This document shows, in pieces, positions 1 through 7,093 of a stretch of DNA of 24,109 nucleotides. The notes beneath the pieces are model-generated. The model saw nothing but the letters and a program-made list of their open reading frames with translations, was not told where the DNA came from and did no database searches. Source of the DNA: JAAYBT01 sp964404395 (GTDB taxonomy: Bacteria > Bacillota > Clostridia > Acetivibrionales > DTU013). A program made the position numbers and the translations under genes. The DNA lies in the NCBI GenBank assembly GCA_964404395.1, contig CAYOKA010000022.1, positions 1-24,109 of the forward strand. Reading direction: 5' to 3'. Numbering within the stretch: the first letter of the stretch is position 1; every line of letters begins with the position of its first letter.

Positions 1-3
1 TAA

Positions 4-1227
4 TTACTCGGTTACAATGATAATCTCGGTATCATTTATAGCTTTTTCTATCATTTCCTCTATATGGAGGTTCTCTTCGCTTTTTTCCGTTTCAATGAGC
101 GTTGGCTTTGTCTTTGGATGCTTTGCTACAAAGACCGTACAACAATCTTCATACGGCAATATGGAGGTTTCATAAGAGCCGATTTTTCTAGCAATCCTAA
201 TGACCTCATTTTTATCCATACCTATTAGAGGTCTGAATACAGGTAATGTAACGACTGCATTTGTCACAGCAAGTGCTTGCGGTGTTTGGCTGGCTACCTG
301 GCCAAGGCTCTCTCCCGTTATTAGCGCCAGGGCTCCGCTTTTCAATGCAATTTTTTCTGTTATTCTCATCATAGCTCTCCGCATAATTATCGTCAGTAGC
401 TCTTGAGGACACTTGTCATTGATCTCCAGCTGAATTTGTGTAAAAGGAACGATATAAAGCTTAATGCGATAACAGTATTTTGCGAGGATTTTAGCCAGGG
501 ATATAACTTTATCCTTTGCCCTTTCACTGGTATAGGGATAACTATAGAAGTGAACTGCTTCAATCTCCATGCCTCTTTTTGCCATCATCCAGCCTGCTGC
601 GGGGCTATCTATTCCCCCGGAGAGCAGCAATACGGCCTTCCCGTTCGTTCCGATTGGCAGTCCTCCATTGGATGGGATAATATTGCAATAGACATATGTA
701 CTCTCTCGCACCTCTACATAAAAAATGAAATCCGGCTCATGTACGTCAACCCTCAATGTGGGTATGTTCTCCAACAAATATCCGCCCAACTCGGCACAAA
801 TCTCAGGTGATTTCATCGGAAAGCTTTTATTGCCTCTTTTGGCTTCAACCTTAAAGCTTATAGTGTCAGAATGCCCCTCCCTATTTCCTGTTTGGCTAAA
901 ACCGGCGGTTTTAATTAAATCATCTGCGTGTTTTTGAGCCATTATTAGAGATTGCTCTTTTATTACTTCAAAATTAGAGTCAATCTTTATGGCTATGCTG
1001 ACAGAAACAATTCCGAAGACAGCTATGAGCTTTTCAATTGCCTTGTCAAAATTAAAGTCCTCATCCTTCGGTTCGATATAAATTCTGGCCTGGGAACGTA
1101 TAACATCTATTTCACCCAAGCCATTCAAGGATTTCTTAATGTTTGACATAAGTCGATCTTCAAAAAACGGCCTGTTTAGTCCCTTTAAAATAATCTCACC
1201 ATATCGTACAAGAATAACCTTTTTCAT
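4..1227 (-). CDS. thiI: tRNA 4-thiouridine synthase ThiI
   Basis: This enzyme adenylates U8 of tRNA and inserts sulfur carried as a persulfide from a cysteine desulfurase, giving s4U8. The 407-residue protein has an N-terminal ferredoxin-like/THUMP region (about 1-175) and then a PP-loop ATP pyrophosphatase domain with the signature SGGIDSP at residues 203-209. It lacks the C-terminal rhodanese domain of the E. coli protein, as is usual in Gram-positive ThiI; the CC pair in EDCCTVF near residue 360 lies where these short proteins often carry cysteines. The ATG at 1227 has GGAGGA upstream and overlaps the stop of the cysteine desulfurase gene by 4 bases (ATGA), implying translational coupling. 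A role in thiazole synthesis, known for E. coli ThiI, is unlikely without the rhodanese domain. Confidence 0.96.
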   Translation of the reverse strand: MKKVILVRYGEIILKGLNRPFFEDRLMSNIKKSLNGLGEIDVIRSQARIYIEPKDEDFNFDKAIEKLIAVFGIVSVSIAIKIDSNFEVIKEQSLIMAQKHADDLIKTAGFSQTGNREGHSDTISFKVEAKRGNKSFPMKSPEICAELGGYLLENIPTLRVDVHEPDFIFYVEVRESTYVYCNIIPSNGGLPIGTNGKAVLLLSGGIDSPAAGWMMAKRGMEIEAVHFYSYPYTSERAKDKVISLAKILAKYCYRIKLYIVPFTQIQLEINDKCPQELLTIIMRRAMMRITEKIALKSGALALITGESLGQVASQTPQALAVTNAVVTLPVFRPLIGMDKNEVIRIARKIGSYETSILPYEDCCTVFVAKHPKTKPTLIETEKSEENLHIEEMIEKAINDTEIIIVTE

Positions 1228-2399
1228 GTATTCCTCCTTGATTTATATCCTCTTTTAATATCAATAGCGGGAATGATCTCCTTCAAAGCCTCTATTGTTT
1301 GGATAACATCCTTATCGGTATTAAAACTTGAAAAACTAAAACGTATCGCACCGTCAATAATGCTCGAAGGTGCGTTCAGAGCAGTCAAAACGTGGCTTCT
1401 GGTGTTTCTGCGTGAAGAGCATGCTGAGCCTGTTGATACATATATTCCCTGTTGCTCCAGATGATGTAGCAGTACCTGCGCTTTGACATCCTCAAAAGCA
1501 ACACTCAAAATATATGGGGATGAGTTATTTGGGGAAAGCACATGGTAATTCAGTCCGGTTAAACTAAGCCGGTCAGTAAAGAGCTTCTTCAACATACTTA
1601 CCTTGCTATAACTGTCCTCAAGCATTTCAAATGCGAGCTTAGATGCAAGACCAAAGCCGGCAATTCCTGCTACATTTTCCGTACCGGAACGCAGCAAGGC
1701 TTCCTGCCCGCCGCCGTAAAATAAGGGGTTTATCCTGATCCCCTTTGAAACATACAAGGCTCCGACTCCCTTTGGTCCGTGTATCTTATGAGAGCTGACA
1801 GTCAGGAGCCCGATTCCAGCCTTTTCAGGTATGATTCTTATTTTACCGTAAGCCTGAACAGCATCAACATGAATGACCGTCTGTGGGTTTGCTTCATTAC
1901 GGACAGCTGACATTTCATCGATCTGCTGAATGACGCCTGTTTCATTATTCACAACAATTATACTGATAAGCGCAGTCTCTCGGTTAAGCTTTTCACGCAA
2001 TTGATTAATATCCAGCAGTCCATCTGCATCCACACTAATGTAGTCCACATCGTAGCCTTGCTTTTCAAGCTGACGGTAGACTTCCAGAACTGAGGGGTGT
2101 TCAATTTGGCTGGTAATAATATGCTTTCCCTTTCTGGGATTTGCATCAAGAAATCCTCTAATAGCAAGATTATTTGATTCAGTCCCACCCGAAGTAAAAT
2201 AAATCTCCTGGGGCCTGACCTCCAATGAATCCGCGATTGTTTCTCTGGCAGAGACGATTAACCTTTCCGCTTCTATTCCCTTTGTATGAAGCGAAGAAGG
2301 ATTGCCGTATTTATTACTGGACACATCAGCCACCAGCTGCGTAACCTCATCGTACTGTCTTGTGGTAGCGCTGTTATCAAAATATATTTCATTTAGCAT
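1224..2399 (-). CDS. cysteine desulfurase (NifS/IscS family) partnered with ThiI
   Basis: A PLP-dependent enzyme that takes sulfur from L-cysteine and holds it as a persulfide. In the 391-residue protein the PLP lysine is in SSHKIHGPKG (K205) and the persulfide cysteine is in STGSACSSR (C327); the cofactor-site motifs TSGGTESNN (69-77) and HVDAVQ (177-182) are also intact. It directly precedes thiI with a 4-base overlap, the arrangement of Bacillus subtilis nifZ-thiI, where the desulfurase is dedicated to s4U8 formation. No IscU, SufU or iron-sulfur scaffold gene is adjacent, so by context its job is tRNA thiolation rather than cluster assembly. The ATG at 2399 has a modest GAGG site 10 bases upstream. 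Family confidence is high; the exact paralogue name is not settled by sequence. Confidence 0.95.
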   Translation of the reverse strand: MLNEIYFDNSATTRQYDEVTQLVADVSSNKYGNPSSLHTKGIEAERLIVSARETIADSLEVRPQEIYFTSGGTESNNLAIRGFLDANPRKGKHIITSQIEHPSVLEVYRQLEKQGYDVDYISVDADGLLDINQLREKLNRETALISIIVVNNETGVIQQIDEMSAVRNEANPQTVIHVDAVQAYGKIRIIPEKAGIGLLTVSSHKIHGPKGVGALYVSKGIRINPLFYGGGQEALLRSGTENVAGIAGFGLASKLAFEMLEDSYSKVSMLKKLFTDRLSLTGLNYHVLSPNNSSPYILSVAFEDVKAQVLLHHLEQQGIYVSTGSACSSRRNTRSHVLTALNAPSSIIDGAIRFSFSSFNTDKDVIQTIEALKEIIPAIDIKRGYKSRRNT

Positions 2400-2455
2400 T
2401 TAGGCAAACCTCATTTTGTCGTAAATTAAAACTGCTAATCTCATATGCAAGCTTC

Positions 2456-2464
2456 ATTATACCA
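2456..2464 (-). promoter_or_regulatory. extended -10 promoter of the desulfurase-thiI pair
   Basis: Read on the minus strand this is TGGTATAAT, a perfect -10 hexamer preceded by the TG of an extended -10. No good -35 lies 17 bases upstream (A/T-rich TTTAAA-like sequence). It would start transcription near 2449, about 50 bases before the ATG at 2399. Inferred from sequence only. Confidence 0.5.
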
Positions 2465-2487
2465 CACACACTTACCATTTTTAAATA

Positions 2488-2517
2488 TTGCAGTTATCCA
2501 TTTTATTATGCTAAACT
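2488..2517 (+). promoter_or_regulatory. weak candidate promoter for the TPR membrane protein
   Basis: TTGCAG at 2488-2493 and TAAACT at 2512-2517 are 18 bases apart, and TGC directly before the second hexamer would make it an extended -10. Each hexamer matches consensus only partly. If used, it gives a leader of about 105 bases that contains the foldable stretch 2524-2628. Confidence 0.3.
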
Positions 2518-2523
2518 AATACT

Positions 2524-2628
2524 AAGCTTATGTTGGATTTTGAAACCAAGTGGCGTACTAAGGCCTGATACCTAATGAACCTGATGTGTCAGGCAAGAGC
2601 TTCGATATGGATATATGGCAAACCATAT
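2524..2628 (+). promoter_or_regulatory. foldable leader upstream of the TPR membrane protein (candidate cis-regulatory RNA)
   Basis: The leader can form a three-way arrangement: closing stem AAGCT (2524-2528) with AGCTT (2598-2602), a short stem TTGG (2533-2536) with CCAA (2546-2549), and a strong 9-bp stem GCCTGATAC (2563-2571) with GTGTCAGGC (2586-2594) around a 14-base loop. Downstream, CCATAT (2623-2628) can pair with either of two copies of ATATGG (2605-2610 or 2613-2618), ending 3 bases before the ATG at 2632. There is no U-tract, so it is not an intrinsic terminator. I do not recognise a known riboswitch class in it. Function is inference. Confidence 0.3.
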
Positions 2629-2631
2629 TGA

Positions 2632-4464
2632 ATGAAATGGAGTAAATCGGCTTTGATGGTAATAAAAGCGGTAAAGTGGTTGAATCGTAAATTAAACAAC
2701 ATCTATTATGCATACGGTGCTGTTACAGTTTTCGCACTTATTGCCTACTGTAATAGCTTTACAGTTCCCTTTTTGCTTGATGATTTCGGCTCCATTTCAA
2801 ACAACTATGACATACAAAAGCTTTTTGATTTTCCTGCTCTATGGAAGTTCTATGCTAACAGAATCGTTCTCTATTTTTCTTTTTCTTTAAATTACTTCAT
2901 ACATGACAACGGTGTTCAGGGCTACCACATAACAAATTTGCTTATTCACATACTAAACGGTATTTTGTTCTATGCAATATTGAAAAGGCTGTTCTCACTG
3001 CCCTATTTTAAAGGGAAGGTTGTTTCCCGCTACAGCAACATGATATCTGTTTTTGCTGCCATACTGTTTGTCGTCCACCCTATTCAGGTAAATGCGGTAA
3101 CATACATAGTACAAAGAACGGCGTCTCTTGCAACAACCTTTTATCTTCTTGCCATTCTTTGTTTCTTGAAATACAGAATGCGAGATAAGGGCATTCAACT
3201 GCTTCTAACATTTTTGTTTACTGTGCTTGCTATGTTTACAAAGGAAAACACGATAACCATCCCATTTACGCTTCTGCTACTGGAATGCATGTTTTTCCTG
3301 AAAGATGGAAAGAGCTCACCGATAAAAAGAATTCTTATATTTTTGCTGCTTTTTGCTACTATTCCTATCATTCCGGGGACAAATCTACTTTTACAAGGTT
3401 ATAGTCAAAGCGACCCTGATGTTACCTTTAAGGCAAGCACATCTATGGACAGATTTCACTATTTTTATACACAGCTCAATGTAATCCTTTTGTATATCCG
3501 GTTGTGCTTTATACCCATCGGCCAGAATTTTGATTACAGTAATGACTATCCAATATCAGTTACTATCTGGGACAATTATTCCTATATAGCTTTCATCATT
3601 TTAGTTCTAATCGGAGTATATTCCATTTACACTATGAAGAGAAATCGTCTCGTCTCACTTGGTATACTATGGTTCTTTATAGGCCTCTCCGTGGAGTCCA
3701 GCTTTATCTCCATCAAGGATGTTTATTTCGAGCACAGGCTTTATTTCCCATGCGCAGGATTTATCATTTTTTTGATTGGCATGGTTAGCTATGAGCGAAA
3801 AAAGAAACACAATCAGCTTGTGAAACCACGGTATGCATTGAAATATCCAATAATCTCCTTCGTCTTGCTTTCGCTGCTTCTGATTCCGTTTTATACAGGA
3901 ATTACACTTCATCGAAACTATATTTATGCTGATAATATCCGGCTTTGGGGAGATACCGTCGGCAAGGCTCCGGCTAGTGACAGAGCACACAACTCATTAG
4001 CCACAGGTTATCTGAACGCCTATGACGAGGAAACAAAGAACACAGAGTATCTTGATTTAGCTGAAATTGAGTTTAAAAAGGCTATTGATATGAACAGTAA
4101 AAATGCCACGGCACATACGAATCTTTCAAAGGTATATTTATTAAAAGAAGAATACCAAAAATGTATCACCGAAGCAAAGTATGCACTGGCAATAACAAAG
4201 TCAGAGTATGCACAGTATAACATGGGATCTGCTTATAAAAAACTTGGTAAGACTGAAGAAGCTCTGAAAGCTTTTCATGATGGCTATGACTATAATAATC
4301 ATAGCGGATTTATACTAAAGGCCTTAGGAGATACCTATTATGAAACAGCACAATATGAAAATGCTCAGAAATATTATAGAGAATATCTTGAAACCAATAA
4401 ACGATTTAACAATGAAGAAGTTGAGAAGAAGCTGGAAGAAGTTGAGAAAATACTGCAAGGGTAA
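2632..4464 (+). CDS. multi-pass membrane protein, GT-C/TMTC-like, with C-terminal TPR repeats
   Basis: A 610-residue protein with roughly 11-13 hydrophobic segments between residues 24 and 425, then a soluble TPR region. The first loop carries FLLDDFG (D50-D51), followed by a GYHITNLLIHILNG segment, a VVHPIQVNAV segment (147-156) and EHRLYFP (367-373). This order resembles the TMTC/PMT-like GT-C glycosyltransferases, which use lipid-linked sugars and an acidic first-loop motif. Four TPR-like repeats cover about 451-592 and would lie on the side where acceptors bind. The acceptor and donor cannot be told from sequence. The gene stands alone on the plus strand between unrelated neighbours. The start is uncertain: the ATG at 2632 has no ribosome binding site, whereas TTG 2653 or ATG 2656 has GGAG at 2639-2642, 10 or 13 bases upstream. 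Codon use resembles the neighbours. Confidence 0.8.
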   Translation: MKWSKSALMVIKAVKWLNRKLNNIYYAYGAVTVFALIAYCNSFTVPFLLDDFGSISNNYDIQKLFDFPALWKFYANRIVLYFSFSLNYFIHDNGVQGYHITNLLIHILNGILFYAILKRLFSLPYFKGKVVSRYSNMISVFAAILFVVHPIQVNAVTYIVQRTASLATTFYLLAILCFLKYRMRDKGIQLLLTFLFTVLAMFTKENTITIPFTLLLLECMFFLKDGKSSPIKRILIFLLLFATIPIIPGTNLLLQGYSQSDPDVTFKASTSMDRFHYFYTQLNVILLYIRLCFIPIGQNFDYSNDYPISVTIWDNYSYIAFIILVLIGVYSIYTMKRNRLVSLGILWFFIGLSVESSFISIKDVYFEHRLYFPCAGFIIFLIGMVSYERKKKHNQLVKPRYALKYPIISFVLLSLLLIPFYTGITLHRNYIYADNIRLWGDTVGKAPASDRAHNSLATGYLNAYDEETKNTEYLDLAEIEFKKAIDMNSKNATAHTNLSKVYLLKEEYQKCITEAKYALAITKSEYAQYNMGSAYKKLGKTEEALKAFHDGYDYNNHSGFILKALGDTYYETAQYENAQKYYREYLETNKRFNNEEVEKKLEEVEKILQG

Positions 4465-4495
4465 TATACTGTTTCTTTTCCAAGTCAAATGAGTT

Positions 4496-4780
4496 TTATA
4501 CAGGCATTTTCAAAACATCGCCTTCGTATATCACGCTATCCTTCAAATGGTTGACCTGCTCAATCTTTTTAATGTACTGCCGCACATCTCCCCTGCTACT
4601 GTACTCCTTTGCCAGATCCCACAGCGTATCACCGTGTTCAACAACAACTGATGTGTAAGAGTCACCGATGTCTGCACTTTGGGCAAAGCTCAAAAGAGAT
4701 ATGTACGAAATAATGATAGTAGCGATTATTATGAATGTATAAAAACGACCCTTGTTTTTTAATTTATATCTTCTTTTCAT
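4496..4780 (-). CDS. yneA: small LysM membrane protein, YneA-like SOS cell-division inhibitor
   Basis: A 94-residue protein with a basic N-terminus (MKRRYKLKNKGR), one membrane segment (about 13-32) and one LysM domain (about 38-94, with VVVEHGDTLWDLAKEY at its start). This is the layout of B. subtilis YneA, which delays septation during DNA damage and binds the cell wall through LysM. It is divergent from lexA, as yneA is in Bacillus, and has two LexA boxes on its promoter. The ATG at 4780 is chosen because GAGGAGGG lies just upstream; an in-frame ATG at 4810 would place a LexA box inside the coding region and has no ribosome binding site. Sequence similarity to YneA is judged on architecture and context, so the symbol is by analogy. 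Confidence 0.8.
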   Translation of the reverse strand: MKRRYKLKNKGRFYTFIIIATIIISYISLLSFAQSADIGDSYTSVVVEHGDTLWDLAKEYSSRGDVRQYIKKIEQVNHLKDSVIYEGDVLKMPV

Positions 4781-4792
4781 AATACCCTCCTC

Positions 4793-4806
4793 AGAACGTT
4801 TGTTCT
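4793..4806. promoter_or_regulatory. LexA box 1 (SOS operator)
   Basis: AGAACGTTTGTTCT is a full GAAC-N4-GTTC palindrome. It lies between the -10 of the yneA-like gene and its ribosome binding site, so bound LexA would block the start of transcription or early elongation. Confidence 0.88.
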
Positions 4807-4812
4807 GCATTA

Positions 4813-4842
4813 ATTATATACGAACAGACGTTCTTTTGTCAA
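4813..4842 (-). promoter_or_regulatory. sigma-A promoter of the yneA-like gene
   Basis: On the minus strand a perfect TTGACA (4842-4837) and a perfect TATAAT (4818-4813) are separated by 18 bases. LexA box 2 occupies the spacer. A promoter this close to consensus needs tight repression, which the overlapping boxes would provide. Confidence 0.85.
4821..4834. promoter_or_regulatory. LexA box 2 (SOS operator)
   Basis: CGAACAGACGTTCT matches the Gram-positive SOS consensus CGAACRNRYGTTYG at all but the last base. It lies in the spacer of the yneA-like promoter, with its centre 28 bases from that of box 1 and 32 from that of box 3. Confidence 0.9.
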
Positions 4843-4852
4843 CATCTATTTT

Positions 4853-4866
4853 CGAACATTTGTTTG
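4853..4866. promoter_or_regulatory. LexA box 3 (SOS operator of lexA)
   Basis: CGAACATTTGTTTG matches the SOS consensus with one deviation. It overlaps the first bases of the lexA -35 hexamer (TTGACT at 4864-4869), so LexA would autoregulate its own gene here. Confidence 0.85.
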
Positions 4867-4892
4867 ACTTTTGCATTATTATTTAATATAAT
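4864..4892 (+). promoter_or_regulatory. sigma-A promoter of lexA
   Basis: TTGACT (4864-4869) and TATAAT (4887-4892) are 17 bases apart, one mismatch from the full consensus. The ribosome binding site AAGGAG at 4930-4935 and ATG at 4944 follow, giving a leader of roughly 45 bases. Confidence 0.85.
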
Positions 4893-4943
4893 TAATTTAG
4901 CAATAATTATGCGATTTTCCAGTATACCGAAGGAGTGTATGGC

Positions 4944-5594
4944 ATGAGTAAAAAGATTAATGATAGACAGCGGCAAATACTTGATTTTGTCAACCTACAG
5001 GTTGAAAAAAAGGGTTATCCACCGTCAGTACGTGAGATATGCACAGCCGTGGGTTTCAAGTCGACTTCTACTGTACATGGGTATCTGAAAAAGCTCGAAG
5101 AGAATGGCCTTATAGAAAAGGATCCCTCTAAGCCAAGGGCATTGAAAGTGCTAAATCCTAACAGAAACAGATTATATAAAGAAAAATCAAGCTCAAAGAA
5201 TTATTACTCAGGAAAGGAGCTCGTAGACATTCCGATTATCGGAAAGGTTACTGCCGGTCTACCCATTCTTGCAGTTGAAAATGTTGAAGATACATATCCC
5301 CTCCCTGCTGAATTTGTTCAAAGCTCCACAGCCTTTATGCTTAGAGTACAAGGAGACAGTATGGTAGAAGCAGGTATTCTTGATAATGATCTTGTACTGG
5401 TCAGACAACAGTCTACGGCCGTCAACGGCGATACAGTAGTAGCATTGATCGGTGATGAAGCTACCGTTAAGACCTTTTATAAAGAGAAGGACTATGTTAG
5501 GCTACAGCCGCAAAACAAATACATGGACCCAATTATTGTCCGCGAAAACCTTTCTATATTAGGCAAAGTAATAGGAGTATTCAGAAAGCTATAA
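4944..5594 (+). CDS. lexA: LexA, SOS repressor
   Basis: LexA represses DNA-damage genes and cleaves itself when stimulated by RecA filaments. The 216-residue product has an N-terminal winged helix-turn-helix (about 1-65, containing PPSVREICTAVGF) and a C-terminal S24 peptidase domain. The cleavage site is the Ala-Gly bond in GKVTAGLP (A104-G105); the catalytic serine is in QGDSMVEAG (S139) and the catalytic lysine in DEATVKTF (K176). All are intact, so the protein should be SOS-responsive. I chose ATG 4944 because AAGGAG ends 8 bases before it; the in-frame GTG at 4935 overlaps that site. Box 3 on its promoter indicates autoregulation, and the divergent yneA-like gene shares the control region. 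Confidence 0.97.
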   Translation: MSKKINDRQRQILDFVNLQVEKKGYPPSVREICTAVGFKSTSTVHGYLKKLEENGLIEKDPSKPRALKVLNPNRNRLYKEKSSSKNYYSGKELVDIPIIGKVTAGLPILAVENVEDTYPLPAEFVQSSTAFMLRVQGDSMVEAGILDNDLVLVRQQSTAVNGDTVVALIGDEATVKTFYKEKDYVRLQPQNKYMDPIIVRENLSILGKVIGVFRKL

Positions 5595-5690
5595 GGGCTT
5601 TGGACGAGTAAGTAGCGATAGTGCTGTTTCATGTGTGAAACAAATGGTGCTGCAGGTACTGATCGTAAATGATTGCGAGCTTATGCCCTT
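5593..5690 (+). other. foldable 3' untranslated stretch after lexA
   Basis: About 100 bases between the lexA stop and the terminator can form nested pairings: AAGGGC (5593-5598) with GCCCTT (5685-5690), TAAG (5609-5612) with CTTA (5680-5683), GCGAT (5615-5619) with ATTGC (5672-5676), and an internal hairpin GTTTCA/TGAAAC (5626-5631 with 5636-5641). No open reading frame of note and no clear separate promoter were seen. It may be only a structured 3' UTR or chance pairing; an sRNA is possible but unproven. Confidence 0.22.
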
Positions 5691-5696
5691 GCCTAA

Positions 5697-5736
5697 AAAG
5701 AGGCTACACAAAACATAATCTGTGTAAAGCCTCTTT
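5697..5736. terminator. bidirectional intrinsic terminator between hfq and lexA
   Basis: AAAGAGGCT-ACACA (5697-5710) pairs with TGTGT-AA-AGCCTCTTT (5721-5736) around a 10-base loop, leaving a 2-base bulge. The minus-strand transcript ends with a run of five U, so it best terminates hfq; on the plus strand it is followed by a weaker U-rich stretch and can end the lexA transcript. Confidence 0.8.
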
Positions 5737-5756
5737 ATTGGTTCAGGTTGATTTGT

Positions 5757-5999
5757 TTACTCTTGCTTATTGTCGGAAAATATAAAATTGACAATTTTCA
5801 TTGGACTGATAGTTGAAATAGCGTGTTTATAGACCAATTGTTGCTTGCCATCTGTCTCAAGGACAACAGTAAAATTGTCAAAGCCTTTCACCAGCCCCTT
5901 TAGCTGAAAACCATTTGTAAGATAAACGGTTACGGCGATATGCTCCTTCCTCACCTGGTTTAAAAATACATCCTGTAAGTTGATATTCGGCTTATTCAC
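5757..5999 (-). CDS. hfq: RNA chaperone Hfq
   Basis: Hfq is a homohexameric Sm-like protein that binds U-rich and A-rich RNA and helps small RNAs pair with targets. The 80-residue product is of usual Gram-positive length. The Sm1 segment NGFQLKGLVKGFDNFTVVL (29-47) and the Sm2 motif YKHAIST (57-63, the usual YKHAIS signature) are intact, and N-terminal NLQDVFLNQVRK matches the conserved proximal-face helix. The C-terminal tail is very short. Translation starts at GTG 5999 with AAGGAGG 8 bases upstream. It is last in the miaB-mutS-mutL-miaA-hfq series, directly after miaA as in many bacteria, and ends at a strong terminator. Confidence 0.97.
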   Translation of the reverse strand: MNKPNINLQDVFLNQVRKEHIAVTVYLTNGFQLKGLVKGFDNFTVVLETDGKQQLVYKHAISTISPMKIVNFIFSDNKQE

Positions 6000-6022
6000 T
6001 TGACAATCCTCCTTAAAGTATT

Positions 6023-6074
6023 CTTCTTACTTTCCATTGCTGTAAATCACTTCTTACTCCCTTGCTGTAAATTA
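6023..6074. repeat. imperfect 27/25-bp tandem repeat between hfq and miaA
   Basis: Two adjacent units (6023-6049 and 6050-6074) share CTTCTTACT at the left and TTGCTGTAAAT at the right, differing by a few bases and a 2-base indel. The pair lies in the 96-base gap between the miaA stop and hfq start, ending 9 bases before the Hfq ribosome binding site. It is probably a local duplication. Confidence 0.7.
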
Positions 6075-6095
6075 ATAGTAAGAATTAGTTTTATT

Positions 6096-7040
6096 CTACA
6101 AGATTAATCCATGTGATGCAATACACTCTTGAATAATTTTTTCCGCAAGCCCACTGAGATTAGAGTTTTCGTCTACTTTGAGCCATTTTATTTCCTGAAT
6201 TCTCCGAAACCAGGTTAGCTGTCGTTTTGCATAACGTCTTGTATTTCTTTTTAATATGCTGATTGTTTCATCCAATGAGCATTCGCCATTCAGATAGCTA
6301 AGTATCTCTTTGTAGCCGATTCCCTGCATGGCAGTTGTACCCTTATTGTAGCCCATTTCAACAAGTTTTTTTACTTCGTCGATCAAACCATTGTCTATCA
6401 TTCTGTCCACACGTGTGTCAATCCGCTCATAAAGCTCTTTTCTGTCCCAATTCAATCCAAAAGGTATGTATCTGTATGGTGGCGGAACTAACCTGGACAC
6501 TCTTGCATGCTCAGATATAGTCTTATTTGTGTGGGTATAGACCTCAATTGCGCGTATGACCCTCTTAACATCATTTTCATGAATCCTGGATGCCGCTGTG
6601 GGATCAATAATCCTTAGTTTTTCATGTAAATGACGATTCCCCTTCTCTACAGCTTCTCTTTTCAGAGACTCTCTCAATTCATTATCACAAATCGTTTCAG
6701 AAAAGCTGATATTGTACATTAATGAATTGATGTAGAGTCCTGTACCACCGACTACAATCGGGCGCTTTCCCTGTTCAAGAATACTGTTTATATATTGAAG
6801 CGCCAGCTCTCGATATTTAGCTACACTAAAGCTTTCATTTGGATTCACTTCATCGATCATGTAGTGGCAAATACTTGACATTTCCTCAGCATCAGGCTTT
6901 GCCGTCCCTATGTTCATATGCCTGTATATCTGCATGGAATCTGCAGAAACAATACTGCCATTGAGCAACTTTGCAAGCTCGATAGATACTCCGGTCTTAC
7001 CGGATGCAGTAGGGCCTACAATTAGTATTACAGGCTCCAT
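6096..7040 (-). CDS. miaA: tRNA dimethylallyltransferase MiaA
   Basis: Transfers the dimethylallyl group of DMAPP to N6 of A37 in tRNAs reading codons that begin with U, making i6A. The 314-residue protein has the P-loop GPTASGKTG (9-17), the SADSMQIYRHMNIGTAKP segment (about 33-50) that contacts substrates, the VVGGTGLYINSL motif, and C-terminal RRYAKRQLTWFRR (about 268-280) typical of the family. Its product is the substrate of MiaB, whose gene is three genes upstream in the same run. A purine-rich GAGGGGG site lies upstream of ATG 7040, about 12 bases away. mutL ends 53 bases upstream, so the two are likely cotranscribed. Confidence 0.97.
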   Translation of the reverse strand: MEPVILIVGPTASGKTGVSIELAKLLNGSIVSADSMQIYRHMNIGTAKPDAEEMSSICHYMIDEVNPNESFSVAKYRELALQYINSILEQGKRPIVVGGTGLYINSLMYNISFSETICDNELRESLKREAVEKGNRHLHEKLRIIDPTAASRIHENDVKRVIRAIEVYTHTNKTISEHARVSRLVPPPYRYIPFGLNWDRKELYERIDTRVDRMIDNGLIDEVKKLVEMGYNKGTTAMQGIGYKEILSYLNGECSLDETISILKRNTRRYAKRQLTWFRRIQEIKWLKVDENSNLSGLAEKIIQECIASHGLIL

Positions 7041-7093
7041 TGAATATAATTTCCCCCTCTCTGATTACCAATTGTCCCCAGTACAATGGCTGT

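Noticed and set aside
2572..2585. TPP riboswitch suggested by GAACCTGAT
   Set aside because: The CTGAGA element and the GGxGTxGGGAA-type closing sequence of a TPP riboswitch are missing, and no thiamine gene follows. The match is a short fragment inside a hairpin loop.
4781..4810. Upstream ATG for the LysM protein
   Set aside because: It would put LexA box 1 and the GAGGAGGG ribosome binding site inside the coding region.
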